Assembly: GCF_009380215.1 (NCBI RefSeq)
Contig: NZ_WHUG01000001.1
Coordinates: 248,001 to 312,000, forward strand
DNA length: 64,000 nucleotides
From: Rugamonas aquatica
Lineage (GTDB): Bacteria; Pseudomonadota; Gammaproteobacteria; Burkholderiales; Burkholderiaceae_D
Direction: 5' to 3'
Shown: positions 8,845-16,740 of the stretch, in pieces
Layout of the letters: every line of letters starts with the position of its first letter
How positions within the stretch are numbered: position 1 is the first letter of the stretch
Notes under the pieces: generated by a model
The model's database searches: none
What the model saw: only the letters and a program-made list of their open reading frames with translations
What the model was told of the DNA's origin: nothing
Position numbers and translations under genes: made by a program

Positions 8845-9582
8845 ATGCTCAATCCCCATTCCCCGGTTTCCGCAGGCGCTGCGGGCAGCCCGCTGGTGCT
8901 GATCGCCGAGGACGAATCCGAAATCGCCCAAATCCTGCAAGCCTACCTGGCCCGCGACGGCCTGCGCACCGTGCACGCGGCCGATGGCCGCATCGCGCTG
9001 GACATGCACCTGTCGCTCAAGCCGGACCTGGTGCTGCTGGACGTGCAGATGCCGCGCGTGGACGGCTGGAAGGTGTTGGCCGAACTGCGCCAGCGCGGCG
9101 ACACGCCCGTCATCATGCTGACCGCGCACGACCAGGACATCGACAAGCTGATGGGCCTGCGCATCGGCGCCGACGATTACGTGGTCAAGCCCTTCAATCC
9201 GGCCGAAGTGGCCGCGAGGGTGGGCGCCGTGTTGCGCCGCGCCGCCGCCCGCAACGCGCCGCCGGCGGCCGGCCTGCTGCGCTGCGGCCCGCTGGAAATC
9301 GATCTGGAAACCTATCAGGCCAGCGCCGAAGTGGCCGGCCAGCGCACGCCGTTGAACCTGACGTTGACCGAGTTCCGCCTGCTGACCCACATGGCGCGCG
9401 TGCCCAAGCGGGTGTTCACGCGGGCCGAGCTGCTGGTCGCCTGTCTGCCCGAAGGCAATGCATTGGAACGCACGGTGGATAGCCACGTCAGCAAGCTGCG
9501 CAAGAAGCTGGAGGATTGCGGCATGAATGGCGTGCTGACCAGCCTGCGCGGCGTCGGCTACCGGCTGGAGGATGCGGAATGA
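8845..9582 (+). CDS. AdeR/BaeR-like OmpR-family response regulator
   Basis: A DNA-binding response regulator of 245 residues. The receiver domain has acidic residues Glu22/Asp23 (AEDES), phosphoacceptor Asp66 (LLDVQMP) and the Lys of VVKPFNP. The C-terminal winged helix includes ERTVDSHVSKLRKKLE and ends in RGVGYRL. The stretch LTAHDQDIDKLMGLRIGADD is close to A. baumannii AdeR as I recall it. ATG 8845 is the first start after an in-frame stop and has no good Shine-Dalgarno sequence. The stop overlaps the kinase start by 4 bp. Its location, divergent from the pump operon, indicates that it controls efflux. Confidence 0.92.
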   Translation: MLNPHSPVSAGAAGSPLVLIAEDESEIAQILQAYLARDGLRTVHAADGRIALDMHLSLKPDLVLLDVQMPRVDGWKVLAELRQRGDTPVIMLTAHDQDIDKLMGLRIGADDYVVKPFNPAEVAARVGAVLRRAAARNAPPAAGLLRCGPLEIDLETYQASAEVAGQRTPLNLTLTEFRLLTHMARVPKRVFTRAELLVACLPEGNALERTVDSHVSKLRKKLEDCGMNGVLTSLRGVGYRLEDAE

Positions 9583-10664
9583 TGCGCGGTCCCGGCCTGA
9601 ACCGGCAGATCACGCTGGCCATGCTGGCCGTGTCGCTGGGCATGACGCTGGTGGTGCTGCTGGGTTCCTACGTGTTCTATGCGCTGGTGATCGAGTACCG
9701 GCCGGACCTGCTGTCCGGGCCGAGCGACATGATACCGACCAGCACGGAATGGGTCTGGATGGCGTCGGTGACGATCGTCGCGCTGGTGTTCGCGGTGTGG
9801 GCGTCGGCGCGGCTGGCGCGGCGCATCCTGGCGCCGCTGAACTCGGTGGCCGACAGCGTGCGCCGCGTTGCGCATGGCGACCTGGCCGCGCGCGCGGTGG
9901 CCGGCGACCGGTCGCTGGGCGAAACCGCCTTGCTGGTCGACGACTTCAACGCGATGGCGGAACGCCTGCAGCGCATGGAGCGGGAAATGGTGACGTGGAA
10001 CGCCGCCATTGCCCACGAGCTGCGCACGCCGGTGACGATCTTGCGCGGCCGCCTGCAAGGGCTGGCCGAGGGCGTGTTCCAGCCCGATGAAAAACAGTTC
10101 CGCGGCTTGCTGCATCAGGTGGAAGGGCTGTCGCGCCTGATCGACGACTTGCGCATGTTGAGCATGTTCGACAGCGGCCACCTGAAGCTGGAGCTGGCCG
10201 ATTGCGACTTGGCCGGCTGCATCCGCGACGTGGCGCACTTGCTGGCGCCGGAGCTGGAGCGGTCGGGTTACCGGCTGGTGCTGGACCTGGCCGAGGGCCG
10301 CATCTGCTGCGACGCCGCGCGCATGCGGCAAATCCTGCTGGCCTTGCTGGACAACGCGGGGCGCTACGCCGACCCGGGCGCCATCAGCATCCGCACCCGG
10401 GTGCTCGGTGCGCAGTATCTGTTGCAGGTGGAGGATGCCGGTCCCGGCATCGATGAAGAGCTGGAAGGCAAGCTGTTCCTGGCCTTCCATCGCGGCGAGC
10501 ATGTGCGTGCCGGCGCGGTCGGTGGCAGCGGGCTGGGGCTGGCGGTGGTGCGCGCCATCGCCGAGGCGCATGGCGGCGTCGCGTCCTACCGGCGCGGCCA
10601 CCACGGCGGCGCGATGTTCGAGATCGCCTGGCCGATGCCGATACCCGGCCCGGCCATCAGTTAG
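9579..10664 (+). CDS. AdeS/BaeS-like sensor histidine kinase
   Basis: Membrane sensor of 361 residues that phosphorylates the preceding regulator. Two membrane segments (about residues 11-32 and 55-76) flank a very short periplasmic loop of about 22 residues. A HAMP linker follows (RRILAPLNSVADSV). The dimerisation box AIAHELRTPVT contains the phosphorylated His146. The ATP-binding domain has N (LALLDNAGRYA), G1 (VEDAGPGIDEE) and G2 (GGSGLGLAVVRAIAEAHGG) boxes. The start ATG at 9579 forms an ATGA overlap with the regulator stop. The small loop suggests that the signal is sensed in or near the membrane. Confidence 0.93.
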   Translation: MMRGPGLNRQITLAMLAVSLGMTLVVLLGSYVFYALVIEYRPDLLSGPSDMIPTSTEWVWMASVTIVALVFAVWASARLARRILAPLNSVADSVRRVAHGDLAARAVAGDRSLGETALLVDDFNAMAERLQRMEREMVTWNAAIAHELRTPVTILRGRLQGLAEGVFQPDEKQFRGLLHQVEGLSRLIDDLRMLSMFDSGHLKLELADCDLAGCIRDVAHLLAPELERSGYRLVLDLAEGRICCDAARMRQILLALLDNAGRYADPGAISIRTRVLGAQYLLQVEDAGPGIDEELEGKLFLAFHRGEHVRAGAVGGSGLGLAVVRAIAEAHGGVASYRRGHHGGAMFEIAWPMPIPGPAIS

Positions 10665-10667
10665 CCC

Positions 10668-10745
10668 GTCGTTCCCGCGCAGGCGGGAACCCATAGGTCG
10701 CGTGCTCAGAAGCTCAGCATGGATTCCCGCCTGCGCGGGAATGAC
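10668..10745. repeat. Composite REP-like inverted repeat, copy 1
   Basis: Two 26-bp arms (10668-10693 and 10720-10745) are inverted copies of each other with two mismatches, separated by 26 bp. Each arm is itself palindromic around TTCCCGC...GCGGGAA. It lies between the convergent ends of the sensor kinase and the SnoaL-like gene. A second copy with the same architecture is at 39255. Such elements act as transcript-end hairpins and are usually dispersed by RAYT-type transposases; none is present here. Confidence 0.85.
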
Positions 10746-10761
10746 GAAGTCTTCGGTGGCG

Positions 10762-11154
10762 TCAGGACGGCTGGCCGTGGAAGGCCTTGTTGGCGATCTT
10801 CCAGCCGTCGGCGGTTTTCAGCAGCACGAAATAATCGATGAAGGTGGTGGCGCCGTGCACCAGCGTGATGCGGGCGCTGGCCGCGCTGCCATGGACTTCG
10901 ACCCAGTCGACCGTGCGGCGGCGCTGCGCCTCGTCGGCGGCCGGCGTGCCTTTGAAGCGCTCGCAGTACGTCGCCAACGGCCACGAGGTGAACACCCCTT
11001 CGCGCATCGATTCGATGTGGGCCGTCGGCAGGAAAGCCTGGCGCATGAAGTCGGCGTTGTCCTGGGCATGGCCCTGGAAATAATTCTGTATCGGTTGCAG
11101 CGCCGCCAGTTGCTCGGCGTTGAAGCGCGGTTGCGCGGCTTGGGCGTTATCCAT
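10762..11154 (-). CDS. SnoaL/NTF2-like nuclear transport factor 2 family protein
   Basis: A 130-residue cytoplasmic protein with the compact alpha-beta cone of the NTF2/SnoaL superfamily. Supporting segments are IQNYFQGHAQDNADFMRQAF near residue 20, TSWPLATYCERFKG mid-protein, and the terminal strand pair ITLVHGATTFIDYFVLLKTADGWKIANKAFHG. The last is typical of the putative lumazine-binding/SnoaL group. The start is preceded by CTGGAGA. Members bind small molecules or act as isomerases or hydrolases, but neighbours give no substrate clue. No signal peptide. Confidence 0.75.
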   Translation of the reverse strand: MDNAQAAQPRFNAEQLAALQPIQNYFQGHAQDNADFMRQAFLPTAHIESMREGVFTSWPLATYCERFKGTPAADEAQRRRTVDWVEVHGSAASARITLVHGATTFIDYFVLLKTADGWKIANKAFHGQPS

Positions 11155-11192
11155 AGGGTGTCTCCAGGTTGAGAGGGCATCCTACGTGACGC

Positions 11193-11219
11193 CGGCGCGG
11201 CTGTGGCAGGGCCGCGCCG
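11193..11219. terminator. GC-rich hairpin downstream of the PEP-CTERM gene
   Basis: CGGCGCGGC (11193-11201) pairs perfectly with GCCGCGCCG (11211-11219) around a 9-base loop. It lies just 3' of the PEP-CTERM gene on the minus strand. There is no T-run after it, so it may stabilise or attenuate the transcript rather than being a classical intrinsic terminator. Confidence 0.4.
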
Positions 11220-11232
11220 ATAGCATCTATAC

Positions 11233-11865
11233 TCAGGCGGCGATATCGCCACCCGCACGCGCGCGGCGGCGGGCGACCACGCCCAGCAAGCCCAGGCCGG
11301 CGGCCAGCATGCCGTAGGTGGCCGGCTCCGGCACGGCGCTGACCTTGATGTTGGCGTCCGGCGCGAAGTCTGCCAGGCGGCCCAGGCCGTTTACCCGGCT
11401 GTCGATCGACCACACGGTCCAGGTGTAATCCTTGAACGCCAGGCCTTTCGACGGCAGCAGCGAAGCCGAGACGGTGGAGTAGATTTCATTGCCGACGATG
11501 TGGGTGTTCAACACATTGGCGCCGGCGTTGCCGGTACCGTCGGAACGCAAGGTCACGGTCGAATTGAAGGTCACGCCCGGCAGGCCGACGGAGGCGAAGG
11601 GCGCGTTGCTGGAGCCGCCCACATCCAGCCCGAACACGTAGGCGGCCCCGGCCACACCGGCGATCGGCCCGGCGGCGGTGGTGCGGAAGATGAACTCGTT
11701 GGTGGCGGCGTTGTAGCCGACATCGGCCGACAGCACGTCGAATGCGGCGGTGTGGCTGCCGGTGTAGACCGCGAGGAAGTCGCCGGCCGGGTCGGCAACG
11801 GCGTGGGCGTTGGCGGCGGCAGCGATGCCGGCCAGGGTGATAGCCTTCAGTAGCAGTTTTTTCAT
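11233..11865 (-). CDS. PEP-CTERM sorting domain exported protein
   Basis: A 210-residue exported protein with a signal peptide (MKKLLLKAITLAGIAAAANAHA). The C-terminal tripartite sorting tag VPEPATYGMLAAGLGLL, a hydrophobic helix, is followed by an arginine-rich end (RRRAR). Such proteins are processed by exosortase and reach the cell surface of biofilm- and EPS-forming Gram-negatives. The middle is beta-rich, low in charged residues, and has no recognisable catalytic domain. No exosortase gene is in this window. An 8-bp inverted repeat pair flanks the leader upstream. Confidence 0.9.
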   Translation of the reverse strand: MKKLLLKAITLAGIAAAANAHAVADPAGDFLAVYTGSHTAAFDVLSADVGYNAATNEFIFRTTAAGPIAGVAGAAYVFGLDVGGSSNAPFASVGLPGVTFNSTVTLRSDGTGNAGANVLNTHIVGNEIYSTVSASLLPSKGLAFKDYTWTVWSIDSRVNGLGRLADFAPDANIKVSAVPEPATYGMLAAGLGLLGVVARRRARAGGDIAA

Positions 11866-11867
11866 GT

Positions 11868-11932
11868 CAGTTGTCCGTTCTGGGTTATGGGAGGCGAGCC
11901 TGGGCGCGCGAACCGTGTATTCCAGACAACTG
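11868..11932. promoter_or_regulatory. Widely spaced 8-bp inverted repeat upstream of the PEP-CTERM gene
   Basis: CAGTTGTC at 11868-11875 and GACAACTG at 11925-11932 are exact reverse complements separated by 49 bp. One arm sits against the start codon and the other about 60 bp upstream. This could be a leader hairpin covering the ribosome-binding region, or a pair of operator half-sites. There is no direct evidence for either. Confidence 0.3.
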
Positions 11933-11961
11933 GCAAAAGGTTTCGAAAAATTAAAATATTT

Positions 11962-12429
11962 TCAGCGGCGGCTGCGGTAGCTTTGCGGCGCCAGGTCTTC
12001 CTTGGGTGCCAGCGCCTGCAGGCGCTTGTACAGCACCCGGGTTTCCAGCAGGTTCCACACGCGCAGCATGGCTTCCAGCGTATCGAAAGGCTTGGTCAGG
12101 AAATCTTTCGCGCCCAGGGCCAGCGAGCGGCGCTTGGCCTCGGCGGTGGCGTCGGCCGTGATGACCAGCACCGGCCGGAAATCGTAGGGATCGCCGCGCC
12201 GCTTGAGCCGCTCCAGCACCGCGTAGCCGTCCAGGTCCGGCATCATCAGGTCCAGCACGATCAGGTCGGGGTCGAAGGCGGTGTACAGGTCGAGCGCGGT
12301 CCGGGCGTCGGTGGTGCCGACCACGTGAGTCAAGCCTTCGCCGATGAACAGGTCTTCCAGCAGCCGCAGATTGGCGGGCTGGTCGTCGATGATGAGGATG
12401 CGGGAGGCTAGGACTTCGTTTTCCATCAT
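11962..12429 (-). CDS. Receiver-domain response regulator
   Basis: A 155-residue protein with one CheY-like receiver domain and a short basic tail, but no DNA-binding or enzymatic output domain. The acidic pair Asp15/Asp16 (IIDDQPAN), phosphoacceptor Asp60 (IVLDLMMPDLDG), Thr of VITADAT and Lys of FLTKPFD are all present. Its ATG overlaps the stop of the hybrid kinase gene by 4 bp. It is the third gene of a regulatory operon. It probably accepts phosphate from that kinase, whose own receiver-like tail has lost its Asp, and passes it on or acts by protein contact. Confidence 0.88.
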   Translation of the reverse strand: MMENEVLASRILIIDDQPANLRLLEDLFIGEGLTHVVGTTDARTALDLYTAFDPDLIVLDLMMPDLDGYAVLERLKRRGDPYDFRPVLVITADATAEAKRRSLALGAKDFLTKPFDTLEAMLRVWNLLETRVLYKRLQALAPKEDLAPQSYRSRR

Positions 12430-14258
12430 GGTGTTTGCTCCATCAGGTCCAGCAGGGCGAAGAAGGCGGGGACGTTGAGCGGCTTGGACAGCTGGCCTGC
12501 CGGCGCGTCGGCCGTGCCGCCCAGCACCACCGTCTTGCGGGCGCAGGCGCGCAGTTCGGCGTCTTCCAGGCCTGCGGCCGCCAACAGCAGGTCCGGCTGA
12601 CGCAGGCGGGCCAGCGCCAGGCCGCCCGCCGCATCGACAGCGGTGGACAGACGCCAGTGCGGCCGCCGTTGCATCAGCGTGGCGATCAGCGTGCGGGTGG
12701 CGGCATCGTCGTCGATGCAGACCAGGCTGTGGGTGGTGGCGATGGCTGGTGCGGGCGCCGCTTCGACCGGCGCGGCGCTGGCGATGGCGGCGGCTTCGGG
12801 CGCGGTCGCGGCAGGCAATGTCAGCGTGAAGCGGGTGACGGCGCCGGCTTGATGGCGGATGTCGCCGTGCATGGCTTGCATCAGGCTCTTCGATACCGCC
12901 AGCCCCAGTCCTGCGCCTTCGGTCTTGCCGCGTTCGATGCCCAGGCGGTCGAACGGCGTGAACAACCGATCCTGCATGGCGGCGGGGATGCCGGGGCCGC
13001 TGTCGTCGATGTGGATGGCGATGACGCTGCCTTCCTGCGTGCAGCTGACGCTGACGGTGCCACCGGCGGCGCCATACTTGATGCCGTTGGAGACCACGTT
13101 GAGCAGTACTTGCCGCAGGCGCTGGCGATCTGCCATCACGGCCAGCGCGGTATGGTCATGCCGCAGCGTGACCGAGCGCTGCTGCGCCACCGGCAGCATC
13201 AGCGCCAGTGCCTCGGCCACCAGCGGCGCCAGCGCCACCGGCGTGCGATCCAGCGTCAGCTTGCCGGCCTCGATGCGGCCGATGTCCAGCACTTCGTCGA
13301 TCAGCGACAGCAGGTGCTGGCCGGCCAGGCGGATCTGCACCGCATGCTCGTGGTCGCGCGGTTCGCTGAGTCCGCTCTCCAGCAGTTGCGCGTAGCCGAG
13401 GATGGCGTTCAGCGGCGTGCGCAGCTCGTGGCTGGTGCGCGCCAGGAATTCGGTCTTGGCCTGGCTGGCCGCCTGCGCCGCCGTGGCGCGGCCGGCCAGC
13501 AGCACGCTGGCCTGGTGCAGACGGTCGGCCAACTGGCCCAGTTCATCGGTGGTGGCCAGCGTCGGCTTGAGCGGCAGATCGCTGTTCAGGCGTTCGGCGT
13601 TTTCGGCGGCCAACCGCACACGGCGCACCAGGCCGAAGGTGAAGGTCAGCGTCGCCAGCGCGCCGGTCAGGCCGGCAGCGATGACGGCGATGGTCATCCA
13701 CAGGTTGCGGTTGGACGCCTGCTGCAAGGCCAGCGTGCGCTTGGCAACCAGTTCCGTTTCATGCACATTCATGGCGCCGATTTCCGCGCGCAACTGGTCG
13801 AGCACTTGCTTGCTGGCCAGCAGATGCTGTTGCAGTTCGACGCTGCTGGCATGGCGCTGGCCGCGCAATTCTTCCAGGCTGTCGAGCTTGCTCTGCAACA
13901 GCGGTCGCACGCGATCGAGGCGGCTGCGTTGTTCGGGATCGTTCACCGTTTCCTGCAGCCGGGCCATGGTGGCGGGCAGCTGCCGGGTGGCGATGCGGTA
14001 CGGCGCGAGGAAATCGTCGCGGCCGGTCAGCAGGTAGCCGCGTACGCCGGTGGCCGCTTCGGCGATCTGCGTGTGCAGGCGCTGGATGTCCGCCTGGACC
14101 TGCATGGTGCGCAGCATGTCGGCGGTAGCGGCGGCGGTGCTGCGTTCCAGCGTGTAGCTGGTGGCGGCCGATCCCAGCAGCAGCGCCAGCGAGGCCGCGA
14201 TGATGACGCCGCCCTTGACGCCCAGCGACCAGTGGCGAGGATGGAGCAGGGCGTTCAT
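12426..14258 (-). CDS. Membrane hybrid histidine kinase with degenerate receiver domain
   Basis: A 610-residue sensor kinase. A membrane helix near residues 13-36 and a second near 185-205 enclose a helical periplasmic domain resembling CHASE3 (VRGYLLTGRDDFLAPY). A HAMP-like linker follows, then the HisKA box ARTSHELRTPLNAILGYAQLL with His277, and an HATPase domain (VSNGIKYGA, DDSGPGIPAA, GAGLGLAVSKSL). The C-terminal 110 residues have a receiver fold with intact CIDDDAATR and LSKPLNV, but Ala where the phosphoacceptor Asp should be (PDLLLAAAGLED). The ATG at 14258 follows the LuxR gene with a 4-bp overlap. A longer upstream frame would lie inside that gene. Confidence 0.88.
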   Translation of the reverse strand: MNALLHPRHWSLGVKGGVIIAASLALLLGSAATSYTLERSTAAATADMLRTMQVQADIQRLHTQIAEAATGVRGYLLTGRDDFLAPYRIATRQLPATMARLQETVNDPEQRSRLDRVRPLLQSKLDSLEELRGQRHASSVELQQHLLASKQVLDQLRAEIGAMNVHETELVAKRTLALQQASNRNLWMTIAVIAAGLTGALATLTFTFGLVRRVRLAAENAERLNSDLPLKPTLATTDELGQLADRLHQASVLLAGRATAAQAASQAKTEFLARTSHELRTPLNAILGYAQLLESGLSEPRDHEHAVQIRLAGQHLLSLIDEVLDIGRIEAGKLTLDRTPVALAPLVAEALALMLPVAQQRSVTLRHDHTALAVMADRQRLRQVLLNVVSNGIKYGAAGGTVSVSCTQEGSVIAIHIDDSGPGIPAAMQDRLFTPFDRLGIERGKTEGAGLGLAVSKSLMQAMHGDIRHQAGAVTRFTLTLPAATAPEAAAIASAAPVEAAPAPAIATTHSLVCIDDDAATRTLIATLMQRRPHWRLSTAVDAAGGLALARLRQPDLLLAAAGLEDAELRACARKTVVLGGTADAPAGQLSKPLNVPAFFALLDLMEQTP

Positions 14259-15022
14259 GCGCCGAGTCCGAAATCGGCTGCGCGCACTGCGGCCTGGGTG
14301 CGGTCGTGCAGGTCCAGCTTGTGCAGGATGCGTTCGACGTGGACCTTGACCGTGCCGGCCGCGATGCCCAAGTGCTCGCCCATGGCGGCGTTGGTCCAGC
14401 CGCTGGGCAGCAGCGCGAACACTTCCAGCTCGCGTGGCGTCAGCAGTTTGAGCGCGGCGGCAGCGTCCGGCGCGGCCACACGCGGCGTTGCTTGCCGTGG
14501 AGTGGCCATGGCGGCGGCCAGCAGCGTGGCCAGCGTTTGCAGCGTGGTCAGGTCGTCGGCGCTGGGCGGCGGCGCAGGGTGGGCGCTGAGCAGGGCCAGC
14601 ACGCCGCGATGTTTTCCATCCAGGCATAGCGGCACCAGGATTTCCAGCCCTGCCAGTTGCTCGCGGCCGATGCGCAGCGCGCTGACCACGTCGTGCCGCA
14701 CCGTCGGCGGTTGCGGGCCGGGTTGCAGCGCTGTTTGCAGCGCCGCCGCGTGGCTGAGATGGGCGCCGACCGGCAGCGTCTGGCCCTGGCTGGCGCAGAC
14801 TTGCAAGCCATCGTCGCGGCTGGTCATCAGCAGGCCGTCTTCTAGCGACAGGAAGGCCAGCGACTTGGCGAGGATGGTGGCCAGCGCGCCGGGACGCACG
14901 CCTTCGGCGGCCAGCACGCCGGCGGCGTCGGTCAGCAGACGCCAGCGGGCGACGCTGCTTTCGATCTGCCGGTAGCGGCTGCGCGCGGCGCGGGCGGTGG
15001 GGAGGGCGGTGTCAGTGGTCAT
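14255..15022 (-). CDS. LuxR-type transcriptional regulator with GAF-like sensor domain
   Basis: A 255-residue regulator. Residues about 30-170 resemble a GAF domain (LLTDAAGVLAAEGVRP, then ILVPLCLDGKHRGVLALLSAHP). The C-terminus is a LuxR helix-turn-helix: LLTPRELEVFALLPSGWTNAAMGEHLGIAAGTVKVHVERILHKL in overlapping segments. ATG 15022 is chosen over a GTG at 15058 because a perfect TATAAT box and operator palindrome lie across 15047-15067, which places the transcript start near 15040. First gene of a three-gene operon with a hybrid kinase and a receiver protein. It probably represses or activates itself through the palindrome. Confidence 0.85.
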   Translation of the reverse strand: MTTDTALPTARAARSRYRQIESSVARWRLLTDAAGVLAAEGVRPGALATILAKSLAFLSLEDGLLMTSRDDGLQVCASQGQTLPVGAHLSHAAALQTALQPGPQPPTVRHDVVSALRIGREQLAGLEILVPLCLDGKHRGVLALLSAHPAPPPSADDLTTLQTLATLLAAAMATPRQATPRVAAPDAAAALKLLTPRELEVFALLPSGWTNAAMGEHLGIAAGTVKVHVERILHKLDLHDRTQAAVRAADFGLGA

Positions 15023-15046
15023 GGCGGCATATGGTGGTTTCGGGGA

Positions 15047-15067
15047 ATTATATGCCACTCGGCATAT
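15047..15067 (-). promoter_or_regulatory. -10 box with overlapping palindromic operator, luxR-kinase operon
   Basis: The minus strand has a perfect TATAAT at 15052-15047. Overlapping it is the 18-bp palindrome ATATGCC-ACTC-GGCATAT (15050-15067); further CATATG copies are nearby at 15028 and 15064. No good -35 box is seen, which fits an activator-dependent or tightly controlled promoter. The likely ligand is the LuxR protein encoded next to it. Confidence 0.55.
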
Positions 15068-15170
15068 GCGACTACCCCCGAGCGGCAGATTTTTTGTGTT
15101 GGCGGCGGCGTGATACTGGTTTCATCGGCGGCCAATACCGCGCTCGCCTGATACTTCACTGGAGCTGATT

Positions 15171-15668
15171 ATGAAACGTATCCTCATCACCCTGGCCCTG
15201 GCGGCTAGCAGTCTGGCGCAAGCCGACACGGCGCAGGCACCGAAAGTTTATGTGGAAGTGGCGGCCGCGCCGGCCAATGCCCGCGAGGCCGAGATCGCCG
15301 GTCTGTTCGACCGCTGGAACGCCGCGCTGGCCTCCGGCGATGCCGAGCAGGTGACGCGTCTGTACGCGCCGGATGGCGTGCTGGAGCCGACCGTGTCGAA
15401 CGAGGTGCGCTCCACGCCGGCGGGCATCAAGGACTACTTCGTGAAGTTCCTGAAGATGCAGCCGGCCGGCACCATCAACTATCGCCAGATCCGCCTGCTG
15501 GGCGCGGATGCGGCGCTGGACACGGGCGTCTACACCTTCAAGCTGAACAAGGACGGCAAGCCGCAGCAGGTGCAGGCGCGTTACACCTATGTGTACAAGA
15601 AGGTCGATGGCGCCTGGAAGATCCTGAACCACCACTCGTCGGCGATGCCGGAAGCTGTGGCCAAGTAA
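15171..15668 (+). CDS. Exported SgcJ/DUF4440-like (NTF2-fold) protein
   Basis: A 165-residue protein with a cleavable signal peptide (MKRILITLALAASSLAQADT). The mature part is an NTF2-like domain of the SgcJ/EcaC, DUF4440 and CaMKII-association type: AEIAGLFDRWNAALASGDAEQVTRLYAPDGV, then TYVYKKVDGAWKILNHHSS at the end, where His-His is characteristic of this group. Probably periplasmic and small-molecule binding; function unknown. It is divergent from the luxR operon and ends in a strong bidirectional hairpin. Confidence 0.8.
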   Translation: MKRILITLALAASSLAQADTAQAPKVYVEVAAAPANAREAEIAGLFDRWNAALASGDAEQVTRLYAPDGVLEPTVSNEVRSTPAGIKDYFVKFLKMQPAGTINYRQIRLLGADAALDTGVYTFKLNKDGKPQQVQARYTYVYKKVDGAWKILNHHSSAMPEAVAK

Positions 15669-15676
15669 TCGGCCTG

Positions 15677-15719
15677 TGGCGCATCAGTCGCAAGCGTCGC
15701 TGATGGCGACGATGCGCCA
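15677..15719. terminator. Bidirectional hairpin terminator
   Basis: TGGCGCATC (15677-15685) pairs with GATGCGCCA (15711-15719). Inside it GTCGC (15687-15691) pairs with GCGAC (15706-15710), giving a long stem with a single bulge. It sits between the convergent DUF4440-like gene and the last gene of the VgrG1 array, and overlaps the 3' end of the latter. A short TTTG follows on the plus strand. Confidence 0.6.
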
Positions 15720-16166
15720 TTTGCCCTTGGTGTAGCGCAGCGTGCGGCCATTGACGCAGGCTTCGTTGGGCCAGTACTGGAGCACGATGTCGTTGCCTTC
15801 ATCACGGAGCTCGGCATCCCGGGCCTCGCCTGCGCCGAGCAAGGTATCGATGAGTTGGGCGTCTACCTTGACGGTTGAAGTCTGGTCCTCGCTGCCGGTG
15901 TCGCTGTTGCTGACGGTGATTTTGGCCGGCATATGGCTGCGCAGATACGCTGAGTTGGCCGGTGTTCTGGCGCCGCATAGCAGCAACTCGGTCAAGCGCC
16001 AGACCTCGTCTGCAGCCGGCGATTTGGACAGTTGGGCGCGCAAGGCGGCCTTGTTTGAAGCCGTGCAGGCGTTGGGTTTGGACAGCTCGCCGGCGCTGTC
16101 GATCTGAGTGGCGGCATTAGCGGCCAGGGCGGACAGCAGCACGATAGTCGGGATAGCTCGTTTCAT
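15684..16166 (-). CDS. Hypothetical secreted protein, distal VgrG1 array
   Basis: A 160-residue protein with a signal peptide (MKRAIPTIVLLSALAANA). The mature protein has four cysteines (ACTAS, LLCGA, EACVN, terminal CD), suggesting disulphides in the periplasm. The ending GRTLRYTKGKWRIVAISDACD looks like a beta-hairpin. I do not recognise the family. Its ATG overlaps the stop of the upstream secreted-protein gene by 4 bp. As the last gene of the string behind vgrG1 it could be a periplasmic immunity protein, but this rests on context only. Confidence 0.6.
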   Translation of the reverse strand: MKRAIPTIVLLSALAANAATQIDSAGELSKPNACTASNKAALRAQLSKSPAADEVWRLTELLLCGARTPANSAYLRSHMPAKITVSNSDTGSEDQTSTVKVDAQLIDTLLGAGEARDAELRDEGNDIVLQYWPNEACVNGRTLRYTKGKWRIVAISDACD

Positions 16167-16714
16167 CGTTTCACCCGGCTTTCGGGCTTGACGGCAGCCT
16201 CTTTCTTCAACACCGATTCCACCGTCAAGTCCTTGCTGTTGGCGTAGAATTTTTGGCCGACCGGCTTGAGCAGGTAGAACGGACCATCGGGATAGGCAGG
16301 ATCGTCGGTGGTCAGCTTGTACCAGTTGGCTTTGATGCCGGCCGGCGATTCGCTGACGGCCGCTTCGATCAGATAGACGTCACCGCCGCGCGCGGCCACG
16401 AAGCCGTCCACCATCGTTGTTTCGCCGTGGGAGACGTTGAACCAGGTGTCCTGCTGATCGTCCTGGGATTTCACGATGGGCACGTGTATCCAGTCGGCGC
16501 CGGGCTTGGCTTCGAAATAGAAGGTCATGCTGCGCTTGTAGCGCAAGACGTCGCTGACCGTGCCGGCGACCATGAGCAGCTTGCCTTTCAGGACGGGCCA
16601 TTGATGCAGGCCTTGCTGGCTGGACGCGACGTCGGCGTGAGCGGCGGGCGCCAACGCCAGCGCGAGGGCCAGGGTGCAGTATGCGACCGCTGTTTGTATT
16701 TTCATTGATTTCAT
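16163..16714 (-). CDS. Hypothetical secreted protein, VgrG1 array
   Basis: A 183-residue protein with a signal peptide (MKSMKIQTAVAYCTLALALALAPAAHA). The mature part is mixed alpha-beta and includes SMTFYFEAKPGADWIHVPIV and GDVYLIEAAVSESPAGIKANWYKL. No family recognised. A small perfect palindrome, GGAAC-GTA-GTTCC (16716-16728), abuts the start codon. Its stop overlaps the next gene's start, so the two are translated together. A partner pair such as effector-immunity or two immunity proteins is possible; the sequence does not decide. Confidence 0.6.
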   Translation of the reverse strand: MKSMKIQTAVAYCTLALALALAPAAHADVASSQQGLHQWPVLKGKLLMVAGTVSDVLRYKRSMTFYFEAKPGADWIHVPIVKSQDDQQDTWFNVSHGETTMVDGFVAARGGDVYLIEAAVSESPAGIKANWYKLTTDDPAYPDGPFYLLKPVGQKFYANSKDLTVESVLKKEAAVKPESRVKR

Positions 16715-16740
16715 CGGAACGTAGTTCCGTCGGGTAGGTT

